Shown here: positions 6,570-11,133 of the stretch, one piece after another | How positions within the stretch are numbered: position 1 is the stretch's first letter | Layout of the letters: each line of letters starts with the position of its first letter | From: Bacilli bacterium | GTDB lineage: Bacteria; Bacillota_I; Bacilli_A; RF39; UBA660 | Direction: 5' to 3' | Length of the DNA stretch: 11,133 nt | NCBI GenBank assembly: GCA_017470045.1 | Contig: JAFUFG010000054.1 | Location: 1 to 11,133, forward strand | Notes under the pieces: generated by a model | Databases searched by the model: none | What the model was told of the DNA's origin: nothing | Seen by the model: the letters and a program-made list of their open reading frames with translations, nothing else | Translations under genes and position numbers: made by a program

Positions 6570-6572
6570 CGT

Positions 6573-6601
6573 TTGATTTCATAAGCATGATATGATATAA
6601 T
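6573..6601 (+). promoter_or_regulatory. SigA-type promoter for the metallopeptidase-like gene
   Basis: TTGATT (6573-6578), a 17-bp spacer and TGATATAAT (6593-6601) form a strong promoter with an extended -10. Transcription should start near 6608. Confidence 0.82.
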
Positions 6602-6626
6602 ATGACCTGTTTTAGGGGGAGTATCT

Positions 6627-7724
6627 GTGATACACATAGACTTTTTAAATCCAGAACTTTTTAATAGTGTTCCAAAGGTATTATTTGGTGGATCCATTAT
6701 CGCAATAGAAGATATTGTATTGTTATATACTGGATATCATTTACAAAGAGCGATTCGTTCAACCTATAGATATCAAAATAAAAAGGATTATCAAAAAATT
6801 GTTTTTCCATCCGAAAAATTCGAATTATTAAAGAAACATTCCATTCCAAAAGAAATGCCTCATTATAACGAATTGGTAAAGTTTGATAAAGTAATGAAAA
6901 AAAACTTTACAGAAAAGCAGCAACAAAATTATCAACGAAACATTCGAAATATCTATATCAAAGATAGTCTAAGTGGAAAAATAAAAAATGGAGTTAGAAC
7001 AAGTGGACAATATGACATTAAAGATAATAGCATCTATTTAGTAAAAGATAATCCATCCGCAATATTCCATGAACTATTTCATATGTCCTCTAGTAGAGTA
7101 GAAGGAGATTACTGCTTTAGTGGATTTAGTGTGGGACACCACGAACTATTCCATCGATATAAAGTAGGAAACGGTTTAGATGAAGGTTATACCGAATTAT
7201 TAACGAAAAGATATTTTGAAGAAGAACTTCCAAAAGAAAAGAATTATGGTACATATATGTATGAAGTGTTTGCTGCTGGAAAAATCGAAAAAATCATTGG
7301 AAAAGAGAAAATGGAAGAGCTTTACCTTAATTCAGATATAAATGGATTATTAGACGAATTAGAAAAGTATACATCGAAAGAAAAGACTAGAAAAACGATA
7401 CAAAAATTAGATTTTGTAAGTAGATATCTTCATGAACGAACAACATTCTTAGAAAAGAAATACGTACAAAAAGCAATGGACTATGTAAATGAATATCTAA
7501 TCGATACCTACTTAAGAAAGCAAGTATCACATTTTATAGAAATCGGAAAGATAGAGAAAGAAAAATTACAAGATTATGCAGAATATGCAGCAGAAATATG
7601 TTCTTATCCATTCTATAGTTCCGATAAAATCTATAAGCCTTTATCCATAAAAAAAGCTGAAAAAATTACCAAACAATATTTTATTGACGAAGATCAGAAT
7701 TTGACAAATTGGAAAAGAAAGTAA
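6627..7724 (+). CDS. HExxH zinc-metallopeptidase-like protein
   Basis: A 365-aa protein with a readable gluzincin-like site. AIFHELFH (145-152) gives zinc ligands His148 and His152 and base Glu149, and GLDEGYTELL (183-192) gives a candidate third ligand, Glu186. Between them GHHELFH (170-176) contains a second HExxH (His172, Glu173, His176), which is odd and could compete for the metal or be chance. The N-terminus (about 15-37) is hydrophobic but contains Glu28 and Asp29, so a membrane anchor is uncertain. The rest is charged and helical. The start is GTG at 6627, 6 nt after AGGGGGA. There is no terminator of its own; its RNA would run into the His attenuator. The substrate is unknown, and no named peptidase family is claimed. 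Confidence 0.82.
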   Translation: MIHIDFLNPELFNSVPKVLFGGSIIAIEDIVLLYTGYHLQRAIRSTYRYQNKKDYQKIVFPSEKFELLKKHSIPKEMPHYNELVKFDKVMKKNFTEKQQQNYQRNIRNIYIKDSLSGKIKNGVRTSGQYDIKDNSIYLVKDNPSAIFHELFHMSSSRVEGDYCFSGFSVGHHELFHRYKVGNGLDEGYTELLTKRYFEEELPKEKNYGTYMYEVFAAGKIEKIIGKEKMEELYLNSDINGLLDELEKYTSKEKTRKTIQKLDFVSRYLHERTTFLEKKYVQKAMDYVNEYLIDTYLRKQVSHFIEIGKIEKEKLQDYAEYAAEICSYPFYSSDKIYKPLSIKKAEKITKQYFIDEDQNLTNWKRK

Positions 7725-7730
7725 TATAAT
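7701..7730 (+). promoter_or_regulatory. Promoter of the his leader-hisS unit
   Basis: TTGACA (7701-7706), 18 bp, TATAAT (7725-7730): both hexamers are perfect. It lies across the 3' end of the metallopeptidase-like gene. Transcription should start near 7737, leaving about 17 nt before the leader ORF. Confidence 0.88.
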
Positions 7731-7753
7731 ATCCGTGAAAGGAAGGATTATAA

Positions 7754-7816
7754 ATGAATTTAATTTATACTAGACAACATCATCATTATAATCTGCACTT
7801 GTTAATACGACATTAA
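7754..7816 (+). CDS. Histidine leader peptide of hisS
   Basis: A 20-codon ORF with AAAGGAAGG (7738-7746) 7 nt upstream. Five of 20 codons are His: three in a row (7778-7786), then 7796 and 7811, within RQHHHYNLHLLIRH. The peptide itself should have no function; ribosome speed on its His codons would report charged tRNA-His. Position supports this: it is promoter-proximal, followed at once by alternative hairpins and a terminator, and the next gene is histidyl-tRNA synthetase. This is the layout of enterobacterial his and pheS attenuators, but I know of no described equivalent on a Bacillota hisS. Confidence 0.88.
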   Translation: MNLIYTRQHHHYNLHLLIRH

Positions 7817-7912
7817 AAAATGTTTGTAGGTACAAGTGCTATTTGTGGTGCTTGTATCTAGTTTAAGAATAGAATTAGAAACGATACAGGTACCAAACTG
7901 TATCGTTTTTTT
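7795..7912 (+). promoter_or_regulatory. His attenuator with mutually exclusive hairpins
   Basis: Segment B (GCACTTGT, 7795-7802, inside the leader ORF) pairs perfectly with C (ACAAGTGC, 7832-7839). C also lies in a 10-bp stem (7827-7836) with D (7851-7860), one G-U. D, as TGGTGCTTGTATC (7846-7858), can instead pair with E, GATACAGGTACCA (7883-7895), over 13 bp with two G-U, and E is the left arm of the terminator with F (7898-7908). Stalling at the triple His would leave B free: B:C forms, D pairs E, and transcription goes on. A ribosome reaching the stop at 7814 covers B: C:D forms, then the terminator. The pairings are read directly; the mechanism is inferred. Confidence 0.82.
7879..7912 (+). 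terminator. Attenuator terminator of hisS
   Basis: ACGATACAG (7881-7889) pairs perfectly with CTGTATCGT (7898-7906), loop GTACCAAA, followed by Ts to 7912; two more A-T pairs extend the base. It probably also ends RNA coming from the metallopeptidase-like gene. Confidence 0.92.
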
Positions 7913-7942
7913 GTAGTAGAAAAGAAAGTAGAGGAGAATAAT

Positions 7943-9241
7943 ATGAAAATACAAAATGTAAAAGGTTGTTATGACTTTGGACCAAAAGAACAAAAAGTCA
8001 AAAATGATATTAAAAGAATATTAGAAGAAACATTTGAAAGTTTTGGTTATCTACCATTAGAAACACCAATTCTATGTTACTATGACATGTTAAGTGATAA
8101 GTATGATGAAGAAAATGATATTTTAAAAGAAATCTATCGCCTAAAAGATCAAGGAGATAGAGATCTAGGACTTCGTTACGATTTAACTGTACCATTCGCA
8201 AAATATATCGCATTAAATAAAAATGAAATCCGTTTTCCATTTAAACGTTACGAAATGAGTAAAGTATTCCGTGATGGACCAGTAAAACTAGGAAGAGATA
8301 GAGAGTTCACACAATGTGATATTGATGTCGTTGGATTATCTGGTCAAGAAATAGAAGTAGAATTAATTAATCTATATGTAACTGCATTCAATAAGATGAA
8401 GATTGATATTGAAATTGAATACAACAGTAGAAATCTAATGAGAGGATTAGTAGAAGAATTTGTTAGTGACAAGGACTTAATTCTAAATGTTATTACAATT
8501 ATCGATAAGGTCAAGAAAATTACAAAAGAAGAGTTTATCAGTAGTTTAAAAGAATATGGTATAACAGAAGAAAATAGTATGAAACTATTAGAGTATTTTA
8601 AAGGAGACTTTAAAACAATAAAAGAAGCTTGTAAAGATAGTAAGAATGAATTAATAAGAAAAGGAATCGAAGAATTAGATAACCTAAATAGATTATTAAA
8701 GTCTTGTAAATTAACGAAGTATTGTAAATTCACTCCATCTTTAGCAAGAGGTCAAGAATACTATACTGGTAACGTATTTGAAGTGTACGATAAATCCGGT
8801 ACTCTTACTTCGTCTATTGGTGGCGGAGGAAGATACGATAAGATGATTACAGACTTTATTGATGATGGAAATACTTATCCAGCTGTAGGAGTAAGTTTCG
8901 GATTATCTTCCCTTTATGAATTATTAAGAACAAGAGAAGAATATCAAGAATCAAGTAATGTAGATATTTATATCATTCCAATGAATACCTTTGAAGAGTC
9001 TTTTGATTTAGCATCAAGAATCCGAGAATTAGGTTACAACGTACTATTGGAAATGGAAAATAAGAAATTAAAGAAATGTTTAGATTATGCCAATAAAGAA
9101 CAGATTCCATATACCATTGTTCTAGGAAGTGATGAAGTAGAGAAAAAAGAATTTAATTTAAAAGATATGAAAACAGGTGAAAGCGTAAAAATTGTGTTAA
9201 GTCACCTAAAACAAATTCAAAAAATAATAAAAAAATCGTAA
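7943..9241 (+). CDS. hisS: Histidyl-tRNA synthetase
   Basis: A 432-aa class II synthetase that charges tRNA-His with histidine. Motif 1 lies near TPIL (41-44). Motif 2 is FKRYEMSKVFRDGPVKLGR (100-118) followed by FTQCDIDVVG. The His-specific loop is LARGQEYYTG (268-277) with Arg269. SIGGGGRYDKM (291-301) follows, and motif 3 is AVGVSFGLSSL (314-324). The C-terminal anticodon-binding domain begins near NVDIYIIPM (339-347). The motif 2 form FRDGPVKLGR, in place of the FRxERPQxGR of most bacterial enzymes, marks a divergent, more archaeal/eukaryotic-like type. Motif 3 lacks the usual Arg (GLSSL for GLERL). AGAGGAGA lies 6 nt before the ATG. The gene sits behind the His attenuator. No clear terminator follows. 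Confidence 0.97.
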   Translation: MKIQNVKGCYDFGPKEQKVKNDIKRILEETFESFGYLPLETPILCYYDMLSDKYDEENDILKEIYRLKDQGDRDLGLRYDLTVPFAKYIALNKNEIRFPFKRYEMSKVFRDGPVKLGRDREFTQCDIDVVGLSGQEIEVELINLYVTAFNKMKIDIEIEYNSRNLMRGLVEEFVSDKDLILNVITIIDKVKKITKEEFISSLKEYGITEENSMKLLEYFKGDFKTIKEACKDSKNELIRKGIEELDNLNRLLKSCKLTKYCKFTPSLARGQEYYTGNVFEVYDKSGTLTSSIGGGGRYDKMITDFIDDGNTYPAVGVSFGLSSLYELLRTREEYQESSNVDIYIIPMNTFEESFDLASRIRELGYNVLLEMENKKLKKCLDYANKEQIPYTIVLGSDEVEKKEFNLKDMKTGESVKIVLSHLKQIQKIIKKS

Positions 9242-9257
9242 ATATTTGTCACATAAA

Positions 9258-9286
9258 TTGAAATTCATTTTTTGAAATGGTAAAGT
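9258..9286 (+). promoter_or_regulatory. Probable promoter for the 191-aa gene
   Basis: TTGAAA (9258-9263), 17 bp, TAAAGT (9281-9286) preceded by TGG. The -10 is weak, but the -35, the spacing and the TG extension agree. Read-through from hisS is also likely. Confidence 0.6.
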
Positions 9287-9311
9287 AGAAAAGCACGGAA
9301 AGGGAAAGATT

Positions 9312-9887
9312 ATGGAAAAAATAGTAGAAGAAACACTAAAAAAATATGACACAAGAGATGGAAAGGCAGAAGAAGAGTCGTTATTTGGATTTTTATATTA
9401 TGCAATATTAGATGAAAATTTTAACGAAATCTCATACCAAAGAATGTGGGATGCTACAGACCGTTTCGCAAGAGTAAAAAGGGTACTTCGAAATTCAGAA
9501 GCAAAGAATAATATTTATGTAGAAAAATGTAAGGAATTTTTGTTAGACAGCAAAGAAGAGTGTGCAGACATATTAGTAAGCACAACAGCTGATTCCGTAA
9601 ACGTTAGAAAAGTATATCAAAACGATTCGCTACTTCCAATGGTAGAAGATGATGGTAGCGAAGAAGTAAAAAGATATAATGCCATTAACAAACAATTAGA
9701 AATGATGTTTTGTGAAATCTATCGTATGAGAATCTGGGAAGCAATTGAAAGAAGTGGCGGAAAAGATGATATTCAAGTATGTATTTTAGAACGTTACAAA
9801 GATGATCCACGTATCTCTGTTATTTCAAAATTTAAGAAAGAACCATCAAAGCGTTATACCTTAAAACGTCCGAGTTTTGACAATTAA
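9312..9887 (+). CDS. Unrecognised 191-aa protein between hisS and thrS
   Basis: I do not recognise this protein. It is charged and largely helical, with no signal peptide, membrane segment, metal motif or nucleotide-binding loop that I can see. Helices are likely at about 3-12, 18-33, 40-60, 66-80 and 118-145. An acidic patch (VEDDGSEE, 111-118) precedes the long central helix, and the C-terminus is basic (about 173-188). A good purine-rich site (GGAAAGGGAAAG) lies just before the ATG. There is no terminator, and its last codons contain the -35 of the thrS leader promoter, so its RNA would feed into the Thr attenuator. The position between two synthetase units is the only hint, and is not enough to assign a role. 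Confidence 0.82.
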   Translation: MEKIVEETLKKYDTRDGKAEEESLFGFLYYAILDENFNEISYQRMWDATDRFARVKRVLRNSEAKNNIYVEKCKEFLLDSKEECADILVSTTADSVNVRKVYQNDSLLPMVEDDGSEEVKRYNAINKQLEMMFCEIYRMRIWEAIERSGGKDDIQVCILERYKDDPRISVISKFKKEPSKRYTLKRPSFDN

Positions 9888-9905
9888 TACGTATTATGGT
9901 ATAAT
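9877..9905 (+). promoter_or_regulatory. Near-consensus promoter of the thr leader-thrS unit
   Basis: TTGACA (9877-9882), exactly 17 bp, TGGTATAAT (9897-9905): a consensus -35 and an extended consensus -10. It overlaps the stop codon of the 191-aa gene. Transcription should start near 9912, 20 nt before the leader ORF. Confidence 0.92.
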
Positions 9906-9931
9906 GTAATTGCTTTTAAGGAGAGAATATT

Positions 9932-9988
9932 ATGCTAAAACAACAATTAACGACAACTACGACGAAATACGCAAAAATCAATCGTTAA
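9932..9988 (+). CDS. Threonine leader peptide of thrS
   Basis: An 18-codon ORF, MLKQQLTTTTTKYAKINR, with AAGGAGAG (9918-9925) upstream. Codons 7-11 are five Thr codons in a row (9950-9964: ACG, ACA, ACT, ACG, ACG). It sits just after a strong promoter and before a terminator, and the next large gene is threonyl-tRNA synthetase. Its likely role is to stall ribosomes when charged tRNA-Thr is scarce. It is a parallel to the His leader upstream of hisS. Confidence 0.88.
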   Translation: MLKQQLTTTTTKYAKINR

Positions 9989-10054
9989 CAATTGGTTGTT
10001 TTAGTTTTGAAAACAAAAAAAGTCAAAGTCTATTACAATCGTAATAGACTTTTT
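9935..10054 (+). promoter_or_regulatory. Thr leader-peptide attenuator
   Basis: Segment A (CTAAAACAACAATT, 9935-9948, just before the Thr codons) pairs with B (9990-10004) over 14 bp with one bulged G. B and its flank, TAGTTTTG (10002-10009), can instead pair with CAAAGTCTA (10024-10032), the left arm of the terminator, with one G-U and one bulge; ATTG (9991-9994) with CAAT (10036-10039) may add to this. A ribosome stalled at the Thr run covers A and frees B to block the terminator; one reaching the stop at 9986 covers B. This is the trp-type order 1:2, 2:3, 3:4. The 2:3 helix is weaker than the one in the His attenuator. Confidence 0.68.
10025..10054 (+). terminator. First (leader-peptide) terminator of thrS
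   Basis: AAAGTCTATTAC (10025-10036) pairs perfectly with GTAATAGACTTT (10041-10052), loop AATC, followed by Ts to 10054. It lies between the Thr leader ORF and the T-box. Confidence 0.92.
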
Positions 10055-10071
10055 ATTTGAAAAGCTTTGAT

Positions 10072-10256
10072 GTAGGACACGATTTATTGGAAATCTTTCT
10101 AGAGACTTATCGGTAGGTGGAAGATAAGAGAGGAACAATAAGTTACTACCTACTAGTTGACCTAGAAATAGGTTCCCGATATTTCGGTTATCAAGAAGAG
10201 AGAAAAATAAGGATGGTACCGTGCATAATGCACTCCTAGGGGTACCATCTTTTTTT
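10072..10256 (+). promoter_or_regulatory. Threonine T-box riboswitch of thrS
   Basis: The T-box sequence is AAGGATGGTACCGTGC (10209-10224). The antiterminator is canonical: AGGA (10210-10213) with TCCT (10234-10237), the 7-nt bulge TGGTACC (10214-10220), then GTGCA with TGCAC (10221-10225, 10229-10233). TGGT would pair with an NCCA end whose discriminator is A. Stem I runs about 10072-10153: GTAGG with CCTAC at the base, ATTTATT with AATAAGT above, the AGAGA bulge (10101-10105), and CTTATC/GATAAG capped by a GGTAGGTGGAA loop. The specifier reads ACT followed by A (10145-10148); the overlapping ACC would also be Thr. Two small hairpins (10160-10173, 10176-10187) follow. It binds uncharged tRNA-Thr and lets transcription continue into thrS. 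Confidence 0.93.
10212..10256 (+). terminator. Second (T-box) terminator of thrS
   Basis: GATGGTACC (10212-10220) pairs perfectly with GGTACCATC (10241-10249), enclosing the GTGCA/TGCAC helix, followed by Ts to 10256. It competes with the T-box antiterminator. Confidence 0.93.
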
Positions 10257-10277
10257 ATTTTAAAGGAGATGGTTAAT

Positions 10278-10319
10278 ATGACGAGTCGAACGTTACATCT
10301 CTCCGAAAAGCAAATATAA
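10278..10319 (+). CDS. Possible 13-codon ORF between the T-box and thrS
   Basis: ATG at 10278 follows AAAGGAG (10262-10268) and reads MTSRTLHLSEKQI, with ACG (Thr) at codons 2 and 5. The ribosome site is inside a possible hairpin: GGAGATG (10265-10271) pairs with CATCTCT (10296-10302). It ends 19 nt before the thrS ATG. It could be a third small leader affecting thrS translation, or chance; two Thr codons in 13 is weak evidence. Confidence 0.45.
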   Translation: MTSRTLHLSEKQI

Positions 10320-10338
10320 AAAGAAATGAGGAAATATT

Positions 10339-11133
10339 ATGTTAAATGAAAAAGGATTAAAATTAGTAATTAATTATTTAAAAGAATAAAATGAAATAAT
10401 AGTAGAAAAAGAAGAAGTTGATGAGAATCAATTCGCATTACAATTTGACAGTAAAGAAAGAGTAAGCGAAAATGACTTTATAGAAATCGAAAAAGAATTA
10501 GAAAAAGAAAATCTTTATCTAAATTGTGTTCGAATCAGCGGAGTATACGAAGATGGAGATGCAAATAAGAAAATGATTCAAGAACTTGTTGGAGTATGTT
10601 TTGAATCATTAAAAGAAAAAGAAGAGTATCTTGCTTTACAAGAAGAAAGAAAGCAAAGAGATCATAGAGTAATTGGTAAAAACTTAGATCTATTCTGTTT
10701 TTCTGATTATGTAGGAGCAGGACTACCTTTATATACTCCAAGAGGGGTAATCATAAAAGATGAATTACAAAAAGAAATTGAGAAGATTTGTCGTAGATAT
10801 GGATTCCAAAAAGTAAGTTGTCCATCTCTTGCAGATATCTCTTTATTCGAAACTTCTGGTCATGCTGCCAAGTTTAATGATGAATTATTCCGAGTAAGTT
10901 CACCAAAAGGTCATGAATTTGTATTAAAACCAGTACAATGTCCACATCATACTCAAATTTATGCTTCTAAAATTAGAAGTTATAAAGATCTACCAATCCG
11001 TTACATGGAATCCGATAAACAATATCGTGCAGAACTTCAAGGAGCAGTAGGAAACTCTTTATCAAGAGTATATGCCATTACTATTGAAGATGGTCATTCT
11101 TTCTGTAGAGTAGATCAAGTAAAAGACGAAGTA
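10339..11133 (+). CDS. thrS: Threonyl-tRNA synthetase, 5' part, with in-frame stop and no editing domain
   Basis: The frame opens with ATG at 10339 after GAGGAAA, hits TAA at 10387-10389 (codon 17), then continues in the same frame to the window end. The rest is clearly ThrRS: RDHRVIGKNLDLF, PLYTPRGVIIKDEL, RRYGFQKVSCPSL, LFETSGHAAKF, LKPVQCPHHTQIY (zinc Cys), RSYKDLPIRYMESDKQYRAE and ITIEDGHSFC (zinc His). The N-terminal part is short: no TGS domain, and the editing domain is reduced to its edges (FDSKERVSENDFIEIEK, then SGVYEDGDANKKM), with both editing motifs (HxxxH and CxGPH) missing. The first in-frame ATG after the stop is 10573, with no good ribosome site, which would still give a whole catalytic core. 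It is controlled by the Thr attenuator and T-box. The stop may be a real mutation, a sequencing error, or evidence of the downstream start. Confidence 0.85.

Noticed and set aside
7795..7912. T-box upstream of hisS
   Set aside because: No T-box consensus, no TGGN bulge within AGGA/TCCT-type helices, and no stem I; the His-rich ORF with B-F hairpins explains the region better.
8010..8733. Minus-strand open frames within hisS
   Set aside because: hisS is certain on the + strand; these are shadows.
9242..9311. Terminator after hisS
   Set aside because: Only 4-bp A/T stems can be drawn, so none is called.
10535..10741. Minus-strand open frame across thrS
   Set aside because: It lies antisense to a frame with clear ThrRS motifs.

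Overview
The window is AT-rich. Its genes are tightly packed on the + strand, with strong AGGAGG-like ribosome sites, extended -10 promoters (TGNTATAAT) and short hairpin-plus-T-run terminators. A CotF-type spore coat gene, a T-box riboswitch, a MntE/MneP-like CDF exporter and TGA used as a normal stop (1678-1680) all point to a low-GC Bacillota, most likely an uncultured, reduced-genome Bacilli or Erysipelotrichales-like gut lineage. The lineage is inferred; no rRNA or tRNA gene is present to confirm it.

Layout. Positions 1-35 hold the terminator of an unseen upstream gene. A small multidrug-export family membrane protein (36-593) follows, then a lipase-like alpha/beta hydrolase of unknown role (649-1680), then an overlapping pair of small helical proteins, the second a CotF-type coat protein (1739-2276). 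Next is a three-gene operon: a TIR + MORN + CxxCxGxG zinc-finger protein, a two-helix membrane protein, and a Mn-type CDF exporter (2332-4990). A membrane-bound XRE regulator (5118-6560) lies behind three CAACCG boxes spaced exactly 21 bp apart. A HExxH metallopeptidase-like gene comes next (6627-7724).

The right-hand third is a tRNA-synthetase region with elaborate RNA control. hisS (7943-9241) is preceded by a strong promoter, a 20-codon leader ORF with five His codons, and mutually exclusive hairpins ending in a terminator, which reads as a leader-peptide attenuator. An unrecognised 191-aa gene separates it from thrS. thrS has a near-consensus promoter, an 18-codon leader ORF with five consecutive Thr codons and its own terminator, and then a complete threonine T-box with a second terminator. 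Two threonine-sensing attenuators therefore sit in series. A 13-codon ORF follows, then the thrS frame, which runs off the window. That frame has an in-frame TAA at codon 17 and lacks the TGS domain and the catalytic part of the editing domain.

The most notable signals are the His and Thr leader-peptide attenuators (unexpected in Bacillota, where T-boxes usually do this job), the tandem attenuator plus T-box on thrS, the editing-less and interrupted ThrRS, the TIR-MORN-zinc protein and the 21-bp phased repeats.
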